From: Haliscomenobacter sp040401995
GTDB taxonomy: Bacteria; Bacteroidota; Bacteroidia; Chitinophagales; Saprospiraceae
Assembly: GCA_040401995.1 (NCBI GenBank)
Contig: JBBANM010000031.1
Coordinates: forward strand, 1-64,000
Length of the DNA stretch: 64,000 nt
Direction: 5' to 3'
Of the stretch, positions 35,887 through 44,761 are shown piece by piece. How positions within the stretch are numbered: position 1 is the first letter of the stretch; every line of letters starts with the position of its first letter. Made by a program: the position numbers and the translations under genes. The notes under the pieces are model-generated. The model did not search any database. It was given only the letters and a program-made list of their open reading frames with translations, and had not been told where the DNA came from.

Positions 35887-37182
35887 ATGAATTATCCATT
35901 TTTCATAGCCCGTAAAGTTGCAGCCGAACGAGAGCAATCTTTTGCCCGTGTCATCATACGCATTGCTATAGTCGCCATTGTACTCAGCATAACCGTAATG
36001 ATATGCGCAACTTCGCTGATTGCGGGGTTCAAACGCGAGATCAGCAGCAAAATTTTTGGCTTTTGGGGGCATATCCACATCACTGGCGCCGACATCTACC
36101 AAAGCTTGTTGGAAACCGCTCCCATCGACCGCAACCAACCCTTTTATCCTTCCATTGAAAAAATCGGTCCGATAAGTTATCCCGTTACGGAAAATTGGTT
36201 GGGTAAAAAAATCGAGCGCGAATACCATACCAACGGAGGGATTCGACACATCCAAGCCATCGCACTCAAGGCGGGCATCATCAAATCTAAGGATGAGATT
36301 GAGGGCATTATTCTAAAAGGAGTAGGCAAAGATTTTGACTGGCAATTTCTTAATCAATACCTGGTGGAAGGGAAACCGATTAGCCACCCCGACGCCGAAC
36401 CATCCAACGACATCCTCATTTCCCGTCAAACGGCTAATCGACTGAAAGTAAAGATTGGTGATTCGTTTCGGGTGTACTTTGTCCGCAATGGCGAACAATT
36501 GGCGCGTACTTTCCAAATATGCGGCATTTTCAAAACAGGGTTGGAAGAATACGACCGTCAGTTTGCCCTTTGCGATATTCGCAGAATCCAACAATTGCTA
36601 GAATGGCGCGAAGATCAAGTAGCAGGGTTTGAAGTCTTTTTGGACGATATCCACGACCTTAACCCTTTTAGCGAGTATATCTATTACGAAAAACTGCCTA
36701 CTGGCCTTTACGCGGAGACGATCCGGCAAAAATTTCCTGAAATTTTTGAATGGTTGGACTTGCAAGACATCAACGAGATCGTCATTTTAGCCCTGATGAT
36801 CATTGTAGCCATCATCAATATGGTGACTGCTTTGATGATCCTCATTTTGGAGCGCGCCAACATGATTGGCACCCTTAAGAGTTTGGGAGCCAGCAATTGG
36901 AGCATCCGGAAAATCTTTTTGTACTATGCTGGCTACATCATTGTAACGGGTTTGTTTTGGGGGAACGTGCTTGGCATCGGATTGTGTTTGATTCAAAAAT
37001 ATGGGAAGGTGATCAAGTTATCAGAAGAAAACTATTACCTCTCCGTGGCGCCCATTCATTTCGACTTTTTCACTATACTCGCCCTAAATGTAGGTACTTT
37101 GTTGGTTACGCTTTTGTTCCTGATTTTTCCGTCCTACTTGGTTACGCGGATTAGTCCAGTGAAAGCGATGAAGTTTAGTTAG
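35887..37182 (+). CDS. LolC/LolE-type ABC transporter permease
   Basis: A 431-residue FtsX/MacB-family permease. I start at 35887 (MNYPFFIARKVAAEREQSFARVI), which is the usual N-terminus; the track start adds nine residues. One membrane helix follows at about residues 22-45, a periplasmic domain of about 230 residues, then three C-terminal helices (IVILALMIIVAIINMVTALM, FLYYAGYIIVTGLFWGNVLG, FFTILALNVGTLLVTLLFLI). LolC/E move lipoproteins from the inner membrane to the LolA carrier; no LolD ATPase gene is adjacent. Its TAG stop shares its last two bases with the left end of snap-back element B1. Confidence 0.85.
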   Translation: MNYPFFIARKVAAEREQSFARVIIRIAIVAIVLSITVMICATSLIAGFKREISSKIFGFWGHIHITGADIYQSLLETAPIDRNQPFYPSIEKIGPISYPVTENWLGKKIEREYHTNGGIRHIQAIALKAGIIKSKDEIEGIILKGVGKDFDWQFLNQYLVEGKPISHPDAEPSNDILISRQTANRLKVKIGDSFRVYFVRNGEQLARTFQICGIFKTGLEEYDRQFALCDIRRIQQLLEWREDQVAGFEVFLDDIHDLNPFSEYIYYEKLPTGLYAETIRQKFPEIFEWLDLQDINEIVILALMIIVAIINMVTALMILILERANMIGTLKSLGASNWSIRKIFLYYAGYIIVTGLFWGNVLGIGLCLIQKYGKVIKLSEENYYLSVAPIHFDFFTILALNVGTLLVTLLFLIFPSYLVTRISPVKAMKFS

Positions 37183-37341
37183 AGCTTGTTCAGGTTTTGG
37201 ATTCTGGGCTCCATGAGGCAAATTTTATTTCGGACTTCGTTAAAATTTTCGCCGTATCGCCCACATACGGCTGCAAATTTTGCCTCGTCTGAAATAAAAT
37301 TTGCTCTCCTTCGCCTCAGATCCAAAATCTGAACAAGCTCT
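37181..37341. repeat. snap-back element, family B, copy 1 (161 bp)
   Basis: Termini AGAGCTTGTTCAG (37181-37193) and CTGAACAAGCTCT (37329-37341) are perfect inverted repeats, and the match continues to about 22 bases with one change. Inside, GCAAATTTTATTTC pairs with GAAATAAAATTTGC and the tip GCCGTAT/ATACGGC flanks CGCCCAC, so the whole element can fold into one long hairpin. Its first two bases form part of the TAG stop of the permease gene. Copy 2, of identical length, is at 42692-42852. Confidence 0.9.
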
Positions 37342-37343
37342 TA

Positions 37344-37503
37344 AGGAACGGATGAATAATAAATTACCACTTTTGCCTTGCTATTTCACCCCCACTCTTC
37401 CTATCTTTTTCGTTAAATAGCGCTGCTATTCTACCTCAAAAGATAGTCGATTGGCAGCAAAATAGCTGCGGCTAAAATGTCAATTTATTATTCACCCGTT
37501 CCT
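37344..37503. repeat. snap-back element, family A, copy 2 (160 bp)
   Basis: AGGAACGGATGAATAATAAA at the left and TTATTATTCACCCGTTCCT at the right are inverted. The body aligns with copy 1 at 33234 throughout. The tip is AATAGC-GCT-GCTATT (37416-37430), unlike the CAATG-CACCA-CATTG tip of copy 1 but equally self-complementary. It begins two bases after element B1 ends. Confidence 0.88.
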
Positions 37504-37604
37504 AGTGCTTGTTCATGCTCCGCATAAATTGTATGTTTGTGCCGTTTGTAGCGAAACGACAGGCAATCGTGCCCAGGATCAACGGTTTTTAAAATTTTTG
37601 CGGC

Positions 37605-38552
37605 ATGGTTAGGTATTATTTTAAAGAAAAAGGAAGACTAAACGAGCTGGAGCTACCGCAGCCTGGCTGCTGGGTGAACATCACCCCGCCTTTTAGTCAA
37701 GAAGAACTGGAGGAGGCGGCTCAGCGCTTCGATGTGCCAATCGACTTCTTGACTGACTCCCTCGATATTGATGAGCGTTCGCGTTACGAAATTGAAGAAG
37801 AAGCCCGCTTAATTCTGGTCAATACGCCTATCCTGAATCCTACCGAAGAGGAAAATGACGCCATTTACATAACCGTTCCAATTGGTATCATCTTAGCGGA
37901 AGAAAACGTGATCACCATCACTTCCAGTGAAAATCCAGTCTTGCAACGTTTTTTGGACGGCAAGGTCAAAAATTTTGATCCGGTTGACGAAACGCTGTTT
38001 ATCCTCCAAATTCTAGAGCACAACGTATACCGCTTTTTGACTTGTTTGAAAAAACTGGATCTCAAACGCAACTTGATTGAACAAGAACTTTACCATTCGA
38101 GCCGCAACCGAGAATTGAAACAATTGCTGAGCATTGAAAAAAGTTTGGTATACTTCCTTAACTCGCTGAGTGCGAACGATCTGTTGAACCTAAAAATGAA
38201 GCGCATCGATTTTCTCAGCATCCGCGATGACGAGGACAAAACCGATATTTTTGAAGGCATCGTGATCGATAACGGTCAGGCCTTGGAAATGGCGAACGTG
38301 TACAGCAACATCTTGAGCGGTACCATGGATACTTATGCTTCCATCATTTCAAATAACATGAACGTCACCATCCATCGATTGACTTTGGTGACCATCTTTA
38401 TCGCAGTTCCTACCTTGATTGCCAGTTTTTATGGCATGAACGTGCCCTTACCTTTTGGTCAAAGCAAGTATGCGGTGTATTTTATCATCACCTTGGCGCT
38501 TTTGATCAGTTTACTGCTGGCTTGGTACTTCCAACGCAAACGCTTGTTTTAG
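37605..38552 (+). CDS. corA: CorA-family magnesium/divalent-cation transporter
   Basis: A 315-residue CorA-like channel. The large N-terminal cytoplasmic domain is acidic and ends in a long helix (NRELKQLLSIEKSLVYFLNSL ...). The two C-terminal membrane helices are LTLVTIFIAVPTLIASFYGMN and the helix before the basic tail FQRKRLF; between them lies the signature YGMN of the family's GMN motif at the pore mouth, followed by VPLPFG. The protein would take up magnesium or a related divalent ion as a pentamer. The start at 37605 fits the family length. Upstream elements B1 and A2 separate it from the permease gene. Confidence 0.93.
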   Translation: MVRYYFKEKGRLNELELPQPGCWVNITPPFSQEELEEAAQRFDVPIDFLTDSLDIDERSRYEIEEEARLILVNTPILNPTEEENDAIYITVPIGIILAEENVITITSSENPVLQRFLDGKVKNFDPVDETLFILQILEHNVYRFLTCLKKLDLKRNLIEQELYHSSRNRELKQLLSIEKSLVYFLNSLSANDLLNLKMKRIDFLSIRDDEDKTDIFEGIVIDNGQALEMANVYSNILSGTMDTYASIISNNMNVTIHRLTLVTIFIAVPTLIASFYGMNVPLPFGQSKYAVYFIITLALLISLLLAWYFQRKRLF

Positions 38553-38855
38553 AGTTATCCACATTTTACTTGGGTTATCCACATGTTTGTAACTTTTGAT
38601 TTTCTGTTAATTTTTTGAAAAACAACTAATTAGAACCTGTTTTCCACAATTGTGGATAACTTTGGTTTTTTCCATGTGAAGATTGCGTTTAAATTTGAAC
38701 TCAAGCAATCAAAGAAACCTTTTGTTTCCAATTCTGGAAAACAAACAAGGATCTCCTAAAGCACTATAAATAAGACAAGATGACCGCTGAGGTTGGCAAT
38801 TTGCTTTACCTCCTTGGCGCAGCTATGGCAATAGATGGCTTGGAGCCCCATTTTT
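38553..38855. promoter_or_regulatory. DnaA-box cluster and AT-rich stretch upstream of nrdBA
   Basis: Three exact TTATCCACA boxes occur: 38555-38563 and 38575-38583 on the plus strand and 38651-38659 on the minus strand; a variant TTTTCCACA at 38640-38648 faces the last. Between them is an AT-rich stretch (about 38,599-38,634). A -7-like TAACTTTG (38657-38664) overlaps the minus-strand box. This may be DnaA control of nrdBA, as known for other bacteria, or an origin-like site. I cannot measure GC skew here. Confidence 0.6.
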
Positions 38856-39039
38856 AGAGCTTGTTCTGGATTCTGGTTCGAAGGCGTAGTGAGCTAAAAT
38901 TCACACTAATGAGGCGCAAAAAGCGGAGTGTATCCCGATTTCATCGGGAGACAGGTCAGCGCTACATGAGCATTTTTGAAACGAAATTAGAGTGGATTTT
39001 GGCCATTTGTAGCTCGAAACAGAATCCAGAATAAACTCT
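38856..39039. repeat. snap-back element, family C (184 bp), upstream of nrdB
   Basis: AGAGCTTGTTCTGGATTCTG (38856-38875) and its inverted partner at 39020-39039 differ at two of 20 positions, and the first nine bases match the end of family B. Inner arms also pair (AAAATTCACACTAAT with ATTAGAGTGGATTTT at the end), around a TCCCGAT/ATCGGGA hairpin. It lies between the DnaA-box region and nrdB, 24 bases before the ATG, so it would be part of the nrdB leader if transcription starts at 38.67 kb. Confidence 0.85.
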
Positions 39040-39063
39040 TCACCAAATTAATGTACACATAAT

Positions 39064-40032
39064 ATGACTGAACCAATTTTGCAGGAAAACTCCCATCGGT
39101 TTGTCCTTTTCCCCATCGAACACAACGACATCTGGGCTTTTTATAAAAAATCTGAAGCCAGTTTTTGGACATCCGAAGAGATTGATTTGTCGCAAGACAT
39201 TGCCGACTGGAATGATAAACTCAGCAATGATGAGCGCCATTTTATCAAACATGTACTGGCTTTTTTTGCCGCCAGTGATGGGATCGTCAATGAAAATCTA
39301 GCCGAGAATTTTGTTAGCGAAGTACAGTACACCGAAGCAAAATTCTTCTACGGTTTTCAGATTATGATGGAAAACATCCATTCCGAGACCTATTCGCTTT
39401 TGATTGATACCTACATTAAAGACCCCATCGAAAAAGACTTTCTGTTCAATGCGATCGACACTCTGGATTGCGTGAAGAAAAAAGCAGATTGGGCCATGCG
39501 CTGGATCAAAAACGGCGGTTTCGCCGAGCGATTGATCGCATTTGCCGCTGTGGAAGGTATCTTTTTCTCTGGCTCGTTTTGCTCCATTTTTTGGATGAAA
39601 AAACGTGGTTTACTTCCTGGTTTGGCTTTTTCCAATGAACTGATCTCACGTGATGAGGGCATGCACTGCGATTTTGCTTGTTTGTTGTATAACGATCACA
39701 TTGTCAATAAACTAGATCCATCGACTATTGAGGCGATCATCCTTGATGCGGTGGCCATTGAGAAAGAGTTTGTATCGGATGCCTTGCCGGTAAACCTAAT
39801 TGGCATGAACGCCGACTTAATGTGTCAATACATTGAATTTGTAGCTGATCGCTTATTGGCGGCGGTGGGCAATGAGAAAATCTATAACGTAGAAAACCCA
39901 TTCCCTTGGATGGATTTGATTTCGCTGCAAGGGAAGACCAACTTCTTTGAAAAACGTGTAGGCGAGTACCAGAAATCTGGGGTGATGACCGATAGAGATA
40001 AACAAGTTTTTTCCTTGAATGAAGAATTTTAA
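39064..40032 (+). CDS. nrdB: class Ia ribonucleotide reductase beta subunit
   Basis: A 322-residue R2 protein that holds the diiron-tyrosyl radical. Ligands visible are Asp41 (FWTSEEIDLSQD), Glu103 and His106 with radical Tyr110 (ENIHSETY), a Glu in VEGIFFSGSF and the pair in RDEGMHCDF. The C-terminal tail KQVFSLNEEF is the peptide that docks to NrdA. The sequence resembles the eukaryote-like subgroup of class Ia more than the E. coli NrdB. The stop is two bases from the ATG of nrdA, so the order nrdB-nrdA (reverse of E. coli) is one operon. Confidence 0.97.
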   Translation: MTEPILQENSHRFVLFPIEHNDIWAFYKKSEASFWTSEEIDLSQDIADWNDKLSNDERHFIKHVLAFFAASDGIVNENLAENFVSEVQYTEAKFFYGFQIMMENIHSETYSLLIDTYIKDPIEKDFLFNAIDTLDCVKKKADWAMRWIKNGGFAERLIAFAAVEGIFFSGSFCSIFWMKKRGLLPGLAFSNELISRDEGMHCDFACLLYNDHIVNKLDPSTIEAIILDAVAIEKEFVSDALPVNLIGMNADLMCQYIEFVADRLLAAVGNEKIYNVENPFPWMDLISLQGKTNFFEKRVGEYQKSGVMTDRDKQVFSLNEEF

Positions 40033-40034
40033 AT

Positions 40035-42404
40035 ATGCAAGTAGTAAAACGGAGCGGTAAGCGGGAGGAAGTAAGTTTCGATAAAATCACCGCCAGAATC
40101 AAAAAACTGTGTTACGGTCTTGAACAGACCTATGTAGATCCGATCGAGATTGCCAAAAAGGTGATTCAAGGGCTTTACGACGGCGTTAGCACCACCGATT
40201 TGGACAATCTTGCTGCCGAAACTTCGGCCAGCATGGCGGCTATTCACCCGGATTATGCCTTGTTGGCTGCGCGGATTGCAGTGTCCAATTTGCACAAAAA
40301 CACCAATAAGTCGTTTGCCGAGACGATGAAAGCGCTGTACGAATACATTGATCCTACCACTGGCGAAAATGCCGGGTTGATCAGTGAAGAGGCTTTTCAA
40401 GTGATCTGGCAGCACCGCGATCGGTTGGATTCCGCAATCATCTTCGACCGCGATTACGAATACGATTATTTTGGGTTCAAGACCTTGGAGCGTTCTTACT
40501 TGCTGCGCATGAACGGCCAGGTGGTAGAGCGCCCGCAACACCTGATCATGCGAGTAGCGGTGGGCATTCATGGTGCTGACCTGGAAAGCACATTGGAGAC
40601 CTATCATTTAATGTCGGAAAAATGGTTCATCCATGCTACTCCGACTTTGTTTAACGCCGCCACCCCGCGTCCGCAGTTGTCTTCCTGTTTCTTGTTGTCG
40701 ATGACCGACGATAGTATTCCGGGGATTTTTGATACCCTTACCCGTTGCGCTAAAATATCGCAATCAGCCGGCGGAATTGGCCTCAGCATTCACAACGTAC
40801 GCGCCAAAGGAAGTTATATCCGCGGTACTGGCGGCACTTCTAATGGAATTGTGCCGATGTTGCGGGTATACAACGACACCGCTCGTTATGTTGATCAAGG
40901 CGGTGGCAAACGCAAAGGGGCATTTGCCGTATACATTGAACCCTGGCACGCCGATATCTACGACTTTTTGGAATTAAAAAAGAACCACGGCAAAGAAGAG
41001 ATGCGGGCACGCGACCTATTTTACGCGATGTGGATTCCGGATTTATTCATGGAAAGGGTAAAAGCCGACGGCGAATGGTCATTGTTTTGCCCCAATGAAG
41101 CGCCTGGTTTATACGATTGCCACAGTGGGGAATTTGAAGCATTGTACCACCGTTACGAGCGCGAAGGGCGGGCGCGCAAGGTCATCCGTGCGCAAGAGTT
41201 GTGGTTTGCCATTTTGGAATCGCAAATCGAGACCGGAACGCCCTATTTGCTATACAAAGACGCAGCAAACCGCAAATCGAACCAGAAAAACTTGGGAACC
41301 ATCCGTTCCAGCAACCTTTGTACCGAAATCATGGAATACACTGCACCGGATGAAGTTGCAGTTTGTAATCTGGCGTCGATTTCCTTGCCGAAGTTTGTAC
41401 GCGAAGATCGGAGCTTTGATTTTCAGCGCTTGTTTGACATTGCGCGGGTCATCACTAGGAACCTCAACAAAATCATCGACATCAACTATTACCCAATTGA
41501 AGAGGCGCGGAATTCCAACCTCCGCCACCGTCCGATCGGTATTGGGGTACAAGGTTTGGCCGATGCGTTCATTATGATGCGCTTCCCTTTTGAAAGCGCC
41601 GAAGCCAAACAACTCAACAAGGATATTTTTGAAACCATTTATTTCGCCGCGCTCACCGAATCGAATGTTTTGGCGGAAAAATTGGGGACTTACTCCAGCT
41701 ATGTTGGTTCGCCAGCCAGTTTGGGCGAGTTGCAGTTTGATATGTGGGGTGTACAACCGGGGCCGCGTTGGGATTGGGCTGGATTGAAAAACAAAATACA
41801 AACCAAGGGATTGCGCAATAGCTTGTTGCTGGCGCCAATGCCTACTGCTTCCACCTCACAAATCTTGGGTAACAACGAATGTTTTGAACCTTATACCTCG
41901 AATATTTACAACCGCCGCACCTTGTCTGGCGAATACATTGTGGTCAACAAGCATTTGCTTAAAGACCTAATTGGCTTGGGCATTTGGGACAATGAGATGA
42001 AACATCACTTGATGGCCGCCAATGGTTCGGTTCAGGAGATACCGGGGATACCTCAAGATTTGAAAGACTTGTACAAAACCGTTTGGGAAATCAGTCAAAA
42101 AGCCATCATTGACTTGTCGGCTGATCGGGGTGCTTTTATCTGCCAGAGTCAGAGTATGAACCTGTTTGTCGAGAACCCCAACTTTGGGAAATTGTCTTCC
42201 ATGCATTTTTATGCTTGGCAAAAAGGCTTGAAAACCGGGATGTACTATCTCCGTTCAAAAGCGGCTAGCGATCCAATTAAATTTACGGTTACCCAAGAAG
42301 CCATCAAATCGGCACAAACAGCTGCGATAGCTAGTGCGGTAGTGGAAGAAGAAGGACAGGCTTGCAATATGGATGATCCCAATTGTTTGATGTGTGGAAG
42401 TTGA
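40035..42404 (+). CDS. nrdA: class Ia ribonucleotide reductase alpha subunit
   Basis: A 789-residue R1 subunit. The first 90 residues are an ATP-cone (VVKRSGKREEVSFDKITARI), the allosteric activity domain. The barrel carries LSSCFLLSM with the first active-site Cys, ISQSAGGIGLSIHNVRAKGS, the NLCTEI segment with the thiyl-radical Cys, and LLAPMPTASTSQILGNNECFEP near the specificity/finger region. The C-terminal CNMDDPNCLMCGS holds the Cys pair that re-reduces the active site. It starts two bases after nrdB. Confidence 0.97.
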   Translation: MQVVKRSGKREEVSFDKITARIKKLCYGLEQTYVDPIEIAKKVIQGLYDGVSTTDLDNLAAETSASMAAIHPDYALLAARIAVSNLHKNTNKSFAETMKALYEYIDPTTGENAGLISEEAFQVIWQHRDRLDSAIIFDRDYEYDYFGFKTLERSYLLRMNGQVVERPQHLIMRVAVGIHGADLESTLETYHLMSEKWFIHATPTLFNAATPRPQLSSCFLLSMTDDSIPGIFDTLTRCAKISQSAGGIGLSIHNVRAKGSYIRGTGGTSNGIVPMLRVYNDTARYVDQGGGKRKGAFAVYIEPWHADIYDFLELKKNHGKEEMRARDLFYAMWIPDLFMERVKADGEWSLFCPNEAPGLYDCHSGEFEALYHRYEREGRARKVIRAQELWFAILESQIETGTPYLLYKDAANRKSNQKNLGTIRSSNLCTEIMEYTAPDEVAVCNLASISLPKFVREDRSFDFQRLFDIARVITRNLNKIIDINYYPIEEARNSNLRHRPIGIGVQGLADAFIMMRFPFESAEAKQLNKDIFETIYFAALTESNVLAEKLGTYSSYVGSPASLGELQFDMWGVQPGPRWDWAGLKNKIQTKGLRNSLLLAPMPTASTSQILGNNECFEPYTSNIYNRRTLSGEYIVVNKHLLKDLIGLGIWDNEMKHHLMAANGSVQEIPGIPQDLKDLYKTVWEISQKAIIDLSADRGAFICQSQSMNLFVENPNFGKLSSMHFYAWQKGLKTGMYYLRSKAASDPIKFTVTQEAIKSAQTAAIASAVVEEEGQACNMDDPNCLMCGS

Positions 42405-42491
42405 GTATTTGATTTTTAAATGAGTATACATTGTTTTTAATGTAAAATATAGGGTTCTGAAACCCTCCTATTGTTGCTTACTGATACTTGT

Positions 42492-42520
42492 AGCGAACCA
42501 TGCAAATGGTTCGCTTTTTT
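42492..42520 (+). terminator. Rho-independent terminator of the nrdBA operon
   Basis: AGCGAACCAT (42492-42501), loop GCAA, perfect complement 42506-42515, then T-run TTTTT and more T beyond an A. It is 88 bases after nrdA. Confidence 0.92.
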
Positions 42521-42691
42521 ATTTTTTGGTAGTTTTGAATTAGAATAAGGTTGTTTTAGTAAAGAAACGGATCAAATTGTTAATTTTGATAGGTGTTCGT
42601 ACGCTTTTTCTTAAAATATCGTTAATGAATTTGTCCTTGTTAATTTAATGTTTTCAGCGCAGTAATAAAGTCCTTGTAAAACGGGTATATA

Positions 42692-42852
42692 AGAGCTTGT
42701 TCAGATTTCAGATTCTGGGCTCCATGAGGCAAATTTTATTTCATACTTTGTTAAAATTTTCGCCGTATTGCCCACATACGGCTGCAAATTTTGCCTCGCC
42801 TGAAATAAAATTTACTCTTCTTCGCCTCAGATCCAAAATCTGAACAAGCACT
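42692..42852. repeat. snap-back element, family B, copy 2 (161 bp)
   Basis: Same length as copy 1 at 37181 and close to identical by eye. AGAGCTTGTTCAG (42692-42704) faces CTGAACAAGCACT (42840-42852); the pair differs at one base. The tip GCCGTAT/ATACGGC is conserved. It lies in the 522-base gap between the nrdA terminator and the OmpA-family gene, which contains nothing else apart from a short family-A-like stretch (AATAACAAATTAG) near 42,888. Confidence 0.9.
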
Positions 42853-42926
42853 AAACCCTAATTTCTATCCCCACACGATCGGAAATAAATAACAAATTAG
42901 CGTCCTGTGAATAAACTGAATGTTGT

Positions 42927-44585
42927 ATGAGAAACTACATTCTTGCCTTGCTTTTGTTGTCCGTAACCTGGACAATGGAGGCACAGGTAAAATGGGAAAC
43001 GGGTACTTTTGTTGGTGGTGCGGGTTATATGGGTGATTTATCGCCTGGCCGTTTTCCATTAGCAAAAACAACACAACCGGCTGTGGGCGGATTTGTACGC
43101 TATTACGTAAGCCCAAACTGGGCGATTCGGACATTAGGATTGTATGGTCAATTAAAGGGAAGCGACGCTAATTCCCCTACCGAAAACAATAGGAACCCCA
43201 GAAATTACTCCTTTCAAACGCGTTTTTCCGAAGTAGACTTCAATATAGAATGGGATCCCTTTGGGAAATCCCATTACCCCGAGAGCAAACACCGTTATCG
43301 GGCGCGCATTACCCCATATTTTTTACTTGGATTTGGAATAGCCCATTTTTCGTCGAAAACAAGTTACAATGTTCCGATTGATGAGAATGCCGACCCCAAA
43401 ATTCTTCAGGATGTTGCCAGTTCTACTCCGCACTGGATTCCAGTGATCCCAATGGGCGCCGGAATCAAATTCGATATGGGAAAAACCAGTACGCTGGCTT
43501 TTGAAACGGTATTGCGCTATACCAAAAATGATTACATCGATGGGGTTAGTCAGACGGGTAATCCTAAAGCCAATGATTATTATTCCACAATTGGCGTCCA
43601 TTATTCTTTTCGGATTGCCGCTCGGGATAGCGATGGCGATGGAATTATTGACAAAATGGACCGCTGTAAGCTATTGGCTGGTGTAGCTACCGCCAGGGGG
43701 TGTCCGGATCAAGACGGTGACGGGGTAGAAGACGCTGAAGACATTTGCCCAGGAATACCCGGTTTGCCAGAGTTCAGCGGTTGTCCGGATACCGATTGCG
43801 ACGGTTTTATGGATTCAGAAGACAAATGCCCCTTTGATTTTGGTTTTGAAGACACCGGGGGCTGCCCAGATGGCGACAATGATTGTGTACCTGATTCGGC
43901 AGATGTGTGCCCAACCGAGGCTGGTTTAGCCCAGTTTTTGGGGTGTCCGGATAGCGATGGCGACAATTACCCCGATAAAGATGACCCCTGTCCGTTCGAT
44001 GCCGGTATGCCCGAGTATGGCCCTTGTCCTCCGCCAGATACCGATTGTGATGGATTGATTGATAAATACGATCGTTGCCCAGAGATAGCTGATACCACAA
44101 CCACCAGCGGTTGTCCTGATACCGATAAGGATGGCCTCATTGATCTGGATGATCGTTGCCCGAAGGAGGCTGGTGTGTTGGCGCGCGGCGGTTGCCCCGA
44201 AGTAAAAAAAGAAGATTTGATGATTTTGATTCGTGCTCAAAAGGAAGTGCGTTTCAAAACCGGTAGCGCAGTATTGTTGCCGAGTTCCAAAAAGATTCTC
44301 GATTTGATAGCTGATATGATGACACGGTATCCATTTTACCAAATGACGATAGTAGGGCATACGGATAGCCAGGGAAAAGACGCGGCAAATATGGTGTTGT
44401 CAAAAAAACGGGCCCAAGCTTGTAGAGATTATTTGCTGGTCAAAAAAATTCTAGCTTCGCGAATGGAACATGATGGCAAGGGTGAAACACAACCTATAGC
44501 GGACAATAAAACGGCGAAAGGTAGGGTGCTAAACCGGAGGGTAACTTTTGATTTGGTTTTATTGGAAGCAGCCCCGAAGAAATAG
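42927..44585 (+). CDS. outer-membrane barrel with TSP3 calcium repeats and OmpA-like peptidoglycan-binding domain
   Basis: A 552-residue protein: signal peptide (ILALLLLSVTWTMEAQ); an N-terminal barrel of about 200 residues with the window's shared pattern (FVGGAGYMGDLSPG, EWDPFGK, NDYIDGVS); seven thrombospondin-type-3-like repeats (DSDGDGIIDKMDRC, DQDGDGVEDAEDICPG and so on) with Asp-rich calcium-binding loops and Cys pairs; and a C-terminal OmpA domain (VRFKTGSAVLLPSS, MTIVGHTDSQGKDAANMVLS, NRRVTFDLVLLEA). It anchors the outer membrane to peptidoglycan. It heads three related barrels in a row; only this copy has the extra domains. Confidence 0.92.
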   Translation: MRNYILALLLLSVTWTMEAQVKWETGTFVGGAGYMGDLSPGRFPLAKTTQPAVGGFVRYYVSPNWAIRTLGLYGQLKGSDANSPTENNRNPRNYSFQTRFSEVDFNIEWDPFGKSHYPESKHRYRARITPYFLLGFGIAHFSSKTSYNVPIDENADPKILQDVASSTPHWIPVIPMGAGIKFDMGKTSTLAFETVLRYTKNDYIDGVSQTGNPKANDYYSTIGVHYSFRIAARDSDGDGIIDKMDRCKLLAGVATARGCPDQDGDGVEDAEDICPGIPGLPEFSGCPDTDCDGFMDSEDKCPFDFGFEDTGGCPDGDNDCVPDSADVCPTEAGLAQFLGCPDSDGDNYPDKDDPCPFDAGMPEYGPCPPPDTDCDGLIDKYDRCPEIADTTTTSGCPDTDKDGLIDLDDRCPKEAGVLARGGCPEVKKEDLMILIRAQKEVRFKTGSAVLLPSSKKILDLIADMMTRYPFYQMTIVGHTDSQGKDAANMVLSKKRAQACRDYLLVKKILASRMEHDGKGETQPIADNKTAKGRVLNRRVTFDLVLLEAAPKK

Positions 44586-44662
44586 CGGAAAATAATATAG
44601 GTAATTATATGACCGTTGTGCTTTATTTTAAGTCTTTTTTTCCTTAATTTTATTTTCGTAAT

Positions 44663-44680
44663 TAATTTTGTACACAAAAT
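44663..44680 (+). promoter_or_regulatory. putative -7 element overlapping a palindrome
   Basis: TAATTTTG (44663-44670) fits TAnnTTTG 92 bases before the barrel gene at 44762. It overlaps a perfect 7-bp inverted repeat ATTTTGT-AC-ACAAAAT (44665-44680), a possible operator. No -33 TTG at the proper distance. Confidence 0.35.
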
Positions 44681-44761
44681 GCCGAATTAAGTACACGAAA
44701 TTCGTAATTTGTAGCTTAATTGGAGCTATTTCTATATGTTGAACGCTAAAAACACTTCACA

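Noticed and set aside
38553..38664. Firm call of a chromosomal replication origin.
   Set aside because: Three boxes fit, but no dnaA, dnaN or other usual neighbours are present and I cannot compute GC skew, so it is listed only as a DnaA-box cluster.
38756..38775. NrdR-box candidate (GCACTATAAATAAG) upstream of nrdB.
   Set aside because: Only half of the consensus is matched and no second box is found at the usual spacing.
41250..41801. A 183-codon minus-strand frame opposite nrdA.
   Set aside because: Antisense shadow of nrdA; composition follows the sense codons.
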